This document shows positions 20,262 to 30,025 of a DNA stretch of 64,000 bases, piece after piece (within the stretch, counting starts at the first letter, position 1; each line of letters starts with the position of its first letter). Location: contig CM073889.1 of NCBI GenBank assembly GCA_037176705.1, forward strand, positions 103,061,890 through 103,125,889, in the 5' to 3' direction. A model generated the notes under the pieces. The model did not search any database. It was not told the DNA's origin and was given only the letters and a program-made list of their open reading frames with translations. Source of the DNA: Molossus alvarezi (lineage: Eukaryota; Chordata; Mammalia; Chiroptera; Molossidae). Position numbers and translations under genes: made by a program.

Positions 20262-22647
20262 TAGTATAACCTGATATCCGATATTGTGATCCCGCCTACT
20301 TTGTCCTTCCTTTTCAAGATTGCTGTGGCTATTCGGGGTCATTTTTGGTTTTATATGAACTTTTGTAGTATTTGTTCTAGTTCTGTGAAGAATGTTGTTG
20401 GTATTTTGATGGGGATTACATTGAATCTATAGATTGCTTTGGGTAGTATGGACATTTTAATGATGTTACTTCTTCCAATCCACAAACAAGGTAAATGCTT
20501 TCTCTTTTTTGTATCTTCCTCTATTTCATTTTTCAATGTCCTGTAGTTTTCTGCAAATAGGTCCTTTACTTCTTTGGTTAAGTTTATTCCTAGGTATCTT
20601 AATTTTTTTGCTGCATTGATAAATGGGATTGTTTTTCTGGTTTCTCTTTCTGTGAGTTTACCATTGGTGTATAAGAAAGCAGTTGATTTCTTGATGTTAA
20701 TTTTGTATCCTGCTACTTTGCCAAATTCATTTATTAAGTCTAGTAGATTTTTGATGGAGTCTTTAGCGTTTTCTATGTATAATATCATGTTGACTGCAAA
20801 TAATGATAGTTTCACTTCCTCCTTTCCAATTTGGATCCCTTTTAGTTTTTTTCTTCATTTCTGATTGCTGTAGCTAAGACTTTCTGTACTCTGTTAAATA
20901 AGAGTGGTGAAAATGGGCATCCTTGTCTTTTTCCTGTTCTTAAGGAAAATGCTTTTAGTTTTTGTCCATTGAGTATAATGTTGGCTGTAGGTTTTTCATA
21001 TATGACCTTTATCATGTTGAAATATGATCCCTCTATTTCCAAATTGCTGAGCATTTTTATCAGAAGTGGGTGCTGGATTTAGTTGAACACTTTTTCTGCA
21101 TCTATTGAAATGATCATATAATTTATATCTTTCATTTTGTTTATGTGGTGTATCACATTTATTGATTTGTGAGTATTGTACCAACCTTGCATCCCTGGGA
21201 TGAATCCCTCTTGGTCATGGTGAATAATTTTTTTGATATATTGCTGGATCCGAATAGCTAATATTTTGTTCAGGATTTTGGCATCTATGTTCATCAGGGA
21301 TATTGGCCTGTAGTTTTCATTCTTTGTAATGTCTTTTTCTGGTTTTGGAATTAGAATTATGCTGGCCTCATAAAACAAGTTTGGAAGTCTTCCTTCTTCT
21401 TGAATTTTTAGGAATAATTTGAGGACAATGGGTGTTAGTTCTTCTTTGAATGTTTGGTAAAACTCCCCTGTGAAGCCATCCGGGCCTGGGCTTTTGTTTG
21501 CTGGGAGAGTCTTGATTTCCTCTTCAATTTCCTTAGTTGTAATTGGTATGTTCAAGTTTTCTATCTCTTTCCAGTCCAGTTTTGGGCGACTATGTGCTTC
21601 TAGAAATTTGTCCATTTTGCTTAGATTGTCCAATTTGTCGCCGTATAATTGTTCACAGTATATGTTAACAATCCTTTGTATTTCTGTGGTGTCAGTTATT
21701 ATTTCTCCTCTTTCATTTCTGATTTTGTGTATTTGGATTCTCTTTCTTTGTTTCTTGGTGTGTCTAGCTAAGGGTCCATCAATCTTGTTTATCTTTTCAA
21801 TGAACCAGCTCTTTGTTTCATTGGTCATTTGAATTGTTTTTTATTTGTTTGTTTGTTTTTGGTTTTCATGCCATTTATTTCATTTCTGCTCTGATCTTTA
21901 CTATTTCCTTCCTTCTATTTGCTCTGCGGTTTTCTTCTTGTTTTGTTTTTTTTTTTTCTTTCTTTCCTAGTTCTTTAAGTTGTGAGGTTAGATGGTCAAT
22001 TAGGAATTTTTCTTGTTTCTTGAGGTAGGCCTGTAGTGCTATGCACTTCCCTCTCAGAACTGCTTTCGCTGCATCCCATAGATTTTGTGTTGTTGTGTGT
22101 TCATTTTCATTGGTTTTCAGGAATATTTTTATTTCTTCCTTGATCTCCATGGTAACCTATTCATTGTTTAATAACATGCTATTTAGCCTCCATGTGTTCA
22201 AATGTCTTTGCATGTTCTTGTTGCAATTAATTTCTAGTTTCATGGCATTGTGATCTGAGAAGACGCTTGATATGATTTCAGTCTTGTTGAACTTGTAGAG
22301 TCTTAGTTGGTGCCCTAACATGTGGTCTATCTTTGAGAGTGCCCCATGTGCCCTTTGGAAAAATATGAATTCTGCACTTTTGGGATGTAATTCTCTATAG
22401 ATACCAATTAATATCTATTAATTACTAATAATCTTCTACTAATTATAGCAGTCCTTTTAACATTTCCTGCCGTGCTGGTTTGGTGGTGATGTATTCCCTT
22501 GGCCTTTTTTTGTCGGGGAAGCTCTTTATTTGAACTTCTATTTTGAATGATAGCCTTGCTGGATAGAGTAGTCTTGGATTCAGATCCTTGTTTTTCATGA
22601 CCTTGATTACTTCATGCCATTTCCTTCTGGTCTGTAGTGTTACTACT

Positions 22648-22930
22648 GAGAAGTCTGATGAGCCCTGGCCGGTTTTGCTCAGTGGTTAGAGCATTTGCCC
22701 GCAGACCAGAGAGTCCCAGGTTCAGTTTCTGCTAAGGGTATGTACCTCAGTTGCAGTTTGTCCCCAGCCTCAGTTGGGGTTGTGTGGGTGGCAATCACTC
22801 GATGTGTCTCTCTCATAATAATGTTTCTCTCTCACTCTTCCTCCCTCTCTCCTTCCTGCCCTATCTGAAGATAAATGGAAAAAAAAAAATGTCCTCGGGT
22901 GAGTAAAAAAAAAAAAGAGAAGTCAGATGA
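22648..22930 (+). mobile_element. Ves SINE, sense, inside L1 ORF1 remnant
   Basis: Body 22662-22916. GAGAAGTCTGATGA (22648-22661) and GAGAAGTCAGATGA (22917-22930) flank it. It is the only one of the four Ves in this L1 that lies on the plus strand. Confidence 0.94.
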
Positions 22931-23437
22931 TAGCCTTATGGGTGTTCCTTTGTAGGTAACCTGTTGCTTATCTCTTGCTGCCTTTAGGATTCTCTCTTTG
23001 TCTTTAATTTTTAGCATTTTAACTATTATGTCTTGGTGTGGGCCTGTTTGGGTTCTTCTTACTTGGGGGTCTCTATGCTTCTTGATCTTGAATGCTTTCT
23101 TCCTTCACCAAGTTAGGAACGTTTTCTGTCACTATTTCTTCAAATATATTCTCTAATCCTTGCTCATTTTCTTCTACTTGGGGGACTCCTATGATGCAAA
23201 TGTTATTACGTTTCCAGTTGTCCCATGGTTCTCTTATGCTGTCTTCCTGTTTTTTAATTATTTTTTCCTTTTGCTTTTCTGATTGGTTGATTTTTTTCTA
23301 CCCTGTCTTCTAATTCACTGATCCAGTCCTCAGCTTCCTCTACTCTGCTGTTTCGTCCTTCCAATGTGTTCTTTATTTCTGCTATGTCATTCTTCATTTT
23401 TTCTTAGTGGTTTTTAATTTCCAATTTGTTGATTTTC

Positions 23438-23726
23438 AATATTTCTATATCTTTTTTTTTTATTTTTTTTATCCTCACCCGAGGATATTTTTCCATTTTT
23501 TGTACAGATAGAGTGGGAGGGAGAGGGAGGAAGGGGGAGAGAGAGAGAAACATCGACGTGAAGAGACACATCGAGTGGCCGCCACCCGCACGACCAACCA
23601 GGGCCGGGGACAAACTGCAACCGAAGTACGTGCCCTTAGCGGGAACCGAACCCGGGTCTCTCCGGACCGCAGGCCGACGCTCTAACCGCTGAGCCAAACT
23701 GGCCAGGGCAATATTTCTATATCTTT
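23438..23726 (-). mobile_element. Ves SINE inside L1 ORF1 remnant
   Basis: Body about 23456-23708. CAATATTTCTATATCTTT lies on both sides. The read-through frame of about 88-97 codons on either strand is an artefact of the SINE. Confidence 0.95.
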
Positions 23727-23866
23727 ACTCATGCTGTTGAACTTCCTCAAGATCATAGCTCTGAATTCTATCTCTGATAACTTGCTTAACTGCATTTCAT
23801 TTATCTCATCTTTGGTAGAGTTTTCTTGTTCTTTCATTTCGGATTTGTTTTCTTTTGTTTCACCAT

Positions 23867-24701
23867 TTTGGCTATCTCAGTGGGTTTTGGAGCCTGCCAA
23901 ATATTCCATGGGTGTTGGTGTTCTGCTGTTTGTGGCTCCTCTAGTGGGTTTGGATGAGCATTGGAGGGCTCACACTAAACACCACTGTCAAGTCTTACTT
24001 TCCTGGGCAGAGTTGCAGGCCCAGGAAAGGTTCAGTTTTCCTCTAGCTTTTTGCCTAGAGGCTATTAGTCTCAGTTACTCAGGACCTTGGAAAATAGCCC
24101 TCTGGTATTCTGCTTAAGAAGATTTCCAGAGAGTGGGACAGATGCTGGTTGTAAATGAGCCTATATTTGCATTTCTTTGGCTCACCTCGAAGGGGCTGAA
24201 TCTCTAAGGAAGGGGCTGCTGGTTTCCCCCACAGCTCTGGGAAGGAGCAAGCTGGCCATTGTCCTGTGTGGCTGGGAAGGAGCAAGCTGGACACTGTCCT
24301 TTGTGGCCATGACTCAGCAAAAACTCTAAGCACCCTCCAAATCCTGGGTGTCCCCGCAGAGTTCCAGTCCAGTCTGCCTTCCCTCTGGTGGAGCCCAAGG
24401 TGAGTGGCTGTAGCCAATTCACAGCTCTGTTCCGGCCCTCTGCACTGTGGAGTGGGCTTGGGATTTTAACCCCCGGTGGTGCTGCTCACAGCTAAAACTG
24501 CTGCTGTCTGTGGGCTTCCGGCCCACCACCCTCTCGCCCCTCCATAATCCTACCAGTGTCCTTGGTTACATGGTCCTTTTCCACTGCTTTTCTGTTGCTT
24601 TTTTCTGATGATTTGTCTTTATTTTAGTTGTAATTCCCATTTGGTTCTAGGAGATCATCTGTGTAGCTTCCATTCACTCCACCACCATTGTTTCTCCTCC
24701 A
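23867..24701 (-). promoter_or_regulatory. 5'UTR/promoter region of the antisense L1
   Basis: About 835 bp between the ORF1 start and the L1 5' end. The last ~110 bp before ORF1 and the first ~25 bp match the L1 at 28948. The middle is different and lacks the 116-bp monomers. A roughly 39-bp direct duplication (GGGAAGGAGCAAGCTGG twice) lies at about 24238-24310. The YY1-type word at the 5' end is decayed (ATGGTGGTG instead of ATGGCGGCG). Confidence 0.7.
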
Positions 24702-24760
24702 GAATTGTGCATTTTAAATGAGTGAATTTTGTGGAAGGAATTCTATCTCAGCAAAGGTTT
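24702..24760 (+). mobile_element. 3' tip of the old sense L1
   Basis: AATTGTGCATTTTAAATGAG and GAATTCTATCTCAGCAAAGG are the standard end of an L1M-type 3'UTR. They continue the copy that stops at 18345. Confidence 0.75.
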
Positions 24761-24764
24761 ATTC

Positions 24765-24794
24765 TATCTATCTGTCTGTCTGTCTATCTGTCTG

Positions 24795-24833
<39 letters not shown>

Positions 24834-24836
24834 GGG
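24765..24836. repeat. (TCTA)n/(TCTG)n microsatellite
   Basis: About 18 tetranucleotide units of TCTA and TCTG, ending in nine uninterrupted TCTA units. Confidence 0.95.
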
Positions 24837-25660
24837 CAAGCATTGAGAAATTTGAAGGCCACGCTTGATTGAGTAAACAGAGAACCCATTTCTTCTTTGG
24901 AACATATGAACAATTCTCCAAAACCGATCATGTCTCAGGCCACAGAGGAATTTCAGTAAATTTAAAGAATCAGCACCACACATTATGGTCTTTGACCACT
25001 TTACCATAAAATTAGAAATGACTAACAAAAGAACATATTTAATATTCTCATGTGAATGGGAACTATAACAATCATGCCTCTAAATAACTCCTGGGTTAAA
25101 GAGAAAATCAAATGTGAAATTGCAAACTATTACAGCTAAATAAAATGAAAGCAGTGTTTTTCAAAATGTGTGATATGCTCCTAGAGAGTACCAAGAAGGA
25201 AATATATGTCTCTCACTGTAATTATCAGAAAATAAGAAAGGCTGGAGATGCATGAGATTCAATTCAATAGTCCAGAAAAAAAGAGAAACAGAGCACATTT
25301 GAAGAAACAAAATGAAATTAAATAATAAAAAAGAGGCCAGAAATCAATAAAGTAGAATACAGGAAAACAAGATAATTTTTAAAATGTCTGTTCTTTGAAA
25401 AACCAATTATAACAGATATACTTGCAGCTAAATACATGAAGATGAAAAAGAAGAAACATAAAATAAGAAAATTCAAAGAAAAATGTGAAAATCTGTAAAA
25501 TACAGCTGTCTAAAGGCACAAAATAAAATTAACAATTGTTATATGCTAACAGATTAGAAAACCTAGGGAAGGAATAGATTTCTAAAAAAAAAATGTCAAA
25601 ATATGAGAAGATAGAGAAAAACATAAAAGAACAATAGCCATTAAAAAAACTGAAATGGTA
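24837..25660 (+). mobile_element. Old L1 ORF2 fragment, sense
   Basis: ACAATTCTCCAAAACCGATC, CAGGCCACAGAGGAATTTCA and the later A-rich segments match decayed L1 endonuclease-to-linker coding sequence. No open frame is left. Confidence 0.65.
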
Positions 25661-26220
25661 ATAAAGAACAATTGCACCCCAGACACATACTTCCCTCCTC
25701 CTCCATCACATTTTCTGGCTCAATTTTTGGGCTGCTAGTTCTTCCCCCTCCAGTCCATGTGTCAAATTGCTGCTGGACTGCTCTTTTCAAAGAGCAAATA
25801 TGATTGTGACCTATCCTGCTTATAGACTATCTAACTCTGAACTACTTCTCACAGATTTAGGCTAGAGTTCATAAAGTTCATAATCTTTGGCTTACTCTTT
25901 TACCCATTAGTTTTAAACTGTATTTCCCTAATAGGTTATGTTTCTCTATATTTTGATGCCTTTGCCCATGCTTTTCCCTCTCCCTGGAATATCCCTTTCA
26001 ACCTTTTCATCAGCTAGCTATTTCTGATCCTTTAGAAGTCAGCTCCAGTATTATCTTTTCCTGAAACAGACAGACACAGCTCACCCCTAGTCTAACTCAG
26101 CTTTACTCACTTTGCATTCTTGAAGCAATCTACACATAAGTAAGTAGCATTTGCTTTCATAAATGTAAAACCAGCATCACTGGGCATAAAGACAAGGCAG
26201 GTGGAAAACTAAATACTTTT
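25661..26220. other. Single-copy-looking sequence
   Basis: Balanced composition. CTCCCTGGAATATCCCTTTC and nearby words resemble an old, unnamed mammalian repeat, but I cannot support a family. Confidence 0.35.
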
Positions 26221-26652
26221 TAACATTTTTTTTTTAATTTGTTATTTTTTTTTGTTACAGATGTTTCTCCTTTTTTATCCCATTGGCACCCCCCACCCCA
26301 TCCCCGGCTTTGTTGTCCATGTTCATTGGTTATGCGTACATGCATACATGCATACAGGTTCTGTGGTTTATCTCTTCCCGCCTCCACCACCCCCTCTTCT
26401 GAGGGATGTCAGTCTGTGCCCTACTTCCATGTTTCTGGGTCTACCATATTCCTCAGACTGTTATGTTCATTATATTCTGTATATAAGTGAGATCATGGGG
26501 TATTTGTCTTTTTCTGCTTGGCTTATTTCACTTAGGATAATACTTTCCAGGTCCCTCCATGTTGTCTCAAAGGATAAGAGATCTTTCTTTATTACAGCTT
26601 CATAGTACTCCATTGTGTATATGTACCACTGCTTTTTTATCCATATTGTGGC
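26221..26652 (-). mobile_element. 5'-truncated L1 3' end, antisense
   Basis: T-rich left end (tail complement), then the complement of the 3'UTR (TTGTTACAGATGTTTCTCCT, the CCCC-rich tract) and of the last ORF2 codons, ending near ATCCAT at 26640-26645. Uninterrupted, in one orientation, and clearly younger than the L1M pieces. Confidence 0.88.
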
Positions 26653-27360
26653 TTGCTTTTGACTGTTCACCTGAGATCTATTCTCACTTTATGAAAAAGA
26701 ATATAGCCATATATTGGACAAGTGGCAAAAACAGGTGCTAAACCAAGATTTTTGTCTTTGATGTTATTGAAGGATTGAGAGAGAGAGAATTGTAAATGGA
26801 ATAATTTCCTGAATTTCACTGGACATAATTTAATGTCCCATACATAAGAGTACAGAGATTTGACTATGATATGATTTCTGCCCTTAGGGATTTCATGTAA
26901 GATGCCAACTTTGCTTGGTATTTGCATTCACAGATGGGTTCTTAAAGACAAAAACAAACAAACAAACAAAAACAAAACAAAAAACCAACAACAAACAAAT
27001 AAAATATGGACTCCCCCCAAATCATAACCAAATTTCATGCTAGAGGGAACTAGCTGAGGAAAAATGGTACACTCTAATTTACACCTTGTAAATATGTATT
27101 TGGCTGCCTGCGCCTGCATTTGGTAGTGGCCACTGATTCATGATTGTGGAGTGTGAAGCACTCCTCAAAGGCACAGGTGAGAGTGAACTTGCTATGGCAA
27201 ATTGAATACTGAGCACAGATAAAAGGTACCGATCTGCACAGGCAGGTATTCTCCTTATTTTCCTTCAGGACTCCATACAAGTCTCTTGTGAAGTCGAATG
27301 CTTGCTGAAGAGGGTTACCACTTCCAATAAAGGGTGTGTGTGTACGCGCACCCATGTGCT
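26653..27360. other. Single-copy-looking sequence with an (AAAC)n tract
   Basis: A-rich (AAAC)n-like tract at 26948-27000. No gene or other repeat is recognised. Confidence 0.4.
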
Positions 27361-27399
27361 TGTATCTATCATCTATCTATCTATCCGTCTGTCTGTCTG

Positions 27400-27472
<73 letters not shown>

Positions 27473-27476
27473 ATAT
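27361..27476. repeat. Compound TCTA / CTGT / TC / TA microsatellite
   Basis: Tetranucleotides (TCTA, TCTG) pass into about 16 TC dinucleotides and then about 16 TA dinucleotides. Such purine-pyrimidine plus TA runs are mutable and may form unusual DNA structure. Confidence 0.95.
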
Positions 27477-28185
27477 ATAAGGATATATAAAATTTAAACT
27501 TACCTGTGCATTGCTTTTTTCAGTTTCCTAAATTTCTTTTGCTAGTGAAATTAATTTTAAAGACGTTGAAATGCACCTGGTTTTTATATCAAAAGCACCT
27601 CAGAATGTTATCATCTTTCAGATGTGATTACTCCCATTTTAAGTTAGGGCAATTTCCTGTTACTATATGGAACGTTAGTTTTATTGAAGCTCCAAACCTT
27701 AATAAAATAAAAATTTTGGCAAAATATTTACTTTCAATTAAGTATCTCTGTGATCTGAAAAGAAATTTAATTAAACCTCTATTTCTAAGCCACTAAGAAA
27801 CATAAGTAAGTGGGCAAATATTAAATCATAGTACCTGTCTTGCAAATTATAAAATCTCAAAGTTAAAATAACCATAGAAGTCATCAATGTGGTATGGTAG
27901 AAAGCAAAGGCGAATCACAGTTGTGGAATAATGTCCACGTGTCATGCCCTTCATAATCAAGATAAGGACATGGAAGCCCAGAAAGAATATTTAATATCCA
28001 AGGTCAAGCCAATAAAACTGGCAGAGCAAAAACCAGGATGCAGATCTGCCTGTCTCCAAATATGTTTTTGCATTGCCATACTGTTAATTTCACCCAGATG
28101 GTGGCTTCTAGTTCCAGCTGGAGTTTTTGTTCTCCCTAACAAGATGCATGCCTTTAAAAATGTTACCCACATTTTCTTTCAAAAA
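27477..28185. other. Single-copy-looking sequence
   Basis: AT-rich, with no recognised element. The 96- and 99-codon frames (27506-27796, 27931-28230) have no protein motif. Confidence 0.4.
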
Positions 28186-28931
28186 TTTCAGGTTTATTCA
28201 AGTATAATTTATAAGGTACATAAAAGATAATTCACCTATTATGAGTTCAATGAATTCTGACAAACGTGTTCCATCTTGTAACCACCACTACAAATCAGGA
28301 CATAGCAAATTTCCATGCACTCAGAAATTTCGTCCATACTACTTCATCCCTGACAAGAGGCTGCAGGCCCAGTTTCCTCATACCTCCCCACTATACAAAA
28401 GTATAAATTCTGTAAATGGCACAAGAAACAAATTAAAGGGGGTTAATAAAAAGAAAGGGCAAACTGGCTTGGGACCACATGGAAGAAATAGCACAATAGT
28501 AGAACATCTTGCATTCCCTGTACCCCACAGAGCAAGGCCGCCAGATCCAGTGTTTCCTGATCCATGATCTAACTAGTGACCGAAACCCAGGTAGGCCCAT
28601 TTCCCCCGGATTGAACGGGAGCCCCTCTGATAACAGAAAGTGAAAGGAATTCCACAAAGACTTAGTCACAGCAAGGAGCCCCAAATGGTAAGCTAATTCT
28701 CCCACCCACAGACACCTGGCAAGCAGGTGAAATAGGGAAAAGAGACCAGGTCACAGCAAGCAGCCCAATCTGAGAAACTTTTTTATCTCCATGAGTCCAA
28801 GTCTGTCCTCCCCTGCTCAGAGACATCGGGGCAGCTAGGGGTTAATGGTAGAGAGATCCCTCGACACCACTCCCTCACCCCATGGAAACCTTGCCTGGGG
28901 AAATCCCCCTTACACCTCAGGCAGTCACTAG
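28186..28931 (+). mobile_element. Probable 5' part of an old L1, target of the young L1
   Basis: Leads directly into the young L1 insertion and continues at 35032 as an old L1 5'UTR/ORF1. The far-left part (AACCACCACTACAAATCAGG) resembles other old repeat ends, so the true boundary is not certain. Confidence 0.4.
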
Positions 28932-28956
28932 AATAAACCAGGGAGAGAAAGTTCGG

Positions 28957-28968
28957 AAAATGGCGGCG
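28957..28968 (+). promoter_or_regulatory. YY1-type motif at the L1 5' end
   Basis: AAAATGGCGGCG at +10 to +21 of the element matches the YY1 core (AANATGGCGGC). In human L1 a YY1 site near the 5' end fixes the transcription start. The position here is equivalent, so a similar role is inferred. Confidence 0.65.
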
Positions 28969-29171
28969 AAGTGAATGGAGGGAACCAGACCGTCTCCCAA
29001 GACCAAACTGGATTTACAAGGAAAACAAAGGCAAACTTTCAGGAAAGGGCAGCGGAAGGACACCTTGGAGGACCACTTAACCAGAAACACCCACTCAGTC
29101 CTGGTAGGCTTGCGAGGACGGGAGAGGGGACCTAGAGCCCAGGGTCCGCAGCGGCCTGGGCAGGGGCCAGG

Positions 29172-29900
29172 GAACTAGAGGGGAAGTTAATTCCACCACC
29201 TTTCTTCCCACCGTGCACGGCCCTGGAAACTCTGTAGCCGGCTAGGCTAGGCTCTCCGCTGAAGCCGCACAGACTCCGGGCCCCCAGGGAACCCGGAGGG
29301 ACCGGGAAACGCGGTGGAAAGTTAATTCTACCGCCTCCCTCCCCGCCCTGCACGGCCTGGAAACCCTGTAGCCCCTGAAGCCTCACAGACTCGCAGACCC
29401 CAGGCAACTCGGTGGGACCGGGGAACGCGGTGGAAAGTTAATTCTACCGCCTCCCTCCCCGCCTTGCACGGCCTGGAAACCCTGTTGCCCCTGAAGCCGC
29501 ACAGACTCGCAGACCCCAGGCAACTCGGTGGGACCGGGGAACGCGGTGGAAAGTTAATTCTACCGCCTCCCTCCCCGCCCTGCACGGCCTGGAAACCCTG
29601 TTGCCCCTGAAGCCGCACAGACTCGCAGACCCCAGGCAACTCGGTGGGACCGGGGAACGCGGTGGAAAGTGAACTCTACTGTCTCCCTTACCGCAGTGCA
29701 GGGCGCTGGAAACTCTGTAGCGGGCTAAACTCTCCGCTGAAGCTGCACAGACTCCTGGCCCCCAGGGAACTGGGCAGGACCAGGGAACTCGGCGGGAAAT
29801 TATTCCCACCACCTCCCTTGCCACCCTGCATGGGTCCTCCTAACGCTATAGCCTGCTAAACTCCCCGCTGGAGCCACACAGACTCCCGGAGAACAGGGGA
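29172..29900 (+). repeat. Tandem 5'UTR monomers, 116-bp period in the core
   Basis: The word GCGGTGGAAA starts at 29311, 29427 and 29543, with a variant at 29659: three exact steps of 116 bp and almost identical intervening sequence. Diverged flanking units lie at about 29172 (135 bp before) and 29792 (133 bp after), giving six units in all. Each unit carries several CpGs, GTTAATTC and a CCTCCCTCCCCGCC box. Confidence 0.92.
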
Positions 29901-30025
29901 CTTGGCGGGATTAAAGTGGGTCCTCCCTGGTGCATCCAAACCCAGGAGAGGGAGCCACAAACAGCAAAACACCAACACCCACTGGGAAAACTTGGCAGAC
30001 TCCAAAGCCCACTGTGATAACGAAA

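Larger units (their letters stand above)
18604..22410 (-). pseudogene. L1 ORF2 remnant lacking its N-terminal endonuclease part
   Basis: Reverse-transcriptase/endonuclease ORF of the antisense L1. Surviving open pieces include 21079-21828 ([33 protein letters not shown]-terminal half), 20351-20815 (post-RT region) and 19226-19519 (zinc-knuckle-like end, where the first Cys and other positions are altered). Most of the endonuclease domain is deleted: residues equivalent to N13, E42 and D144 of the intact copy are gone, and only the part near D204/H229 remains. Numerous stops and two Ves insertions (18.7 and 20.0 kb) make it non-functional. Confidence 0.88.
22444..23866 (-). pseudogene. L1 ORF1 remnant, interrupted by two Ves SINEs
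   Basis: Complement of ORF1, from ATG near 23866 (AAAATGGTGAAAC context) to TAA at 22444-22446. The C-terminal domain (KERILKAARDKQQVTYKGTP) is legible around 22930-23010, and the RRM-coiled-coil junction near 23150-23300. The Ves copies at 22662-22916 and 23456-23708 split it, and single-base changes add stops. It would have encoded the RNA-binding chaperone of the L1 particle. Confidence 0.87.
18329..24718 (-). mobile_element. Nearly full-length L1, antisense, with internal deletion
   Basis: Body 18346-24701. The 3'UTR is on the left (complement of the G-rich tract at 18415-18450), followed leftward to rightward by ORF2, ORF1 and a 5'UTR on the right. The right end reads, on the sense strand, as ACAATGGTGGTGGAGTGAAT, matching the start of the intact copy at 28948. 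Flanks AGAACTGTGTACTTCAA (18329-18345) and AGAATTGTGCATTTTAA (24702-24718) differ only by four C/T changes and are the target duplication. Four Ves SINEs sit inside. Around 22400-22440 about 580 bp is missing, covering the ORF1-ORF2 spacer and roughly the first 176 codons of ORF2. Confidence 0.92.
28948..30025 (+). promoter_or_regulatory. L1 5'UTR with internal promoter
   Basis: CpG- and GC-rich, unlike the AT-rich surroundings. It starts with a YY1-type motif, then a ~200-bp unique part, then tandem monomers (about 29170-29900), then a ~110-bp segment shared with the antisense L1 at 18-24 kb just before ORF1. By analogy with other mammalian L1s it should hold the Pol II promoter driving the bicistronic RNA. 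A 67-codon sense upstream frame (28975-29178) is present but has no recognisable features. Confidence 0.8.
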
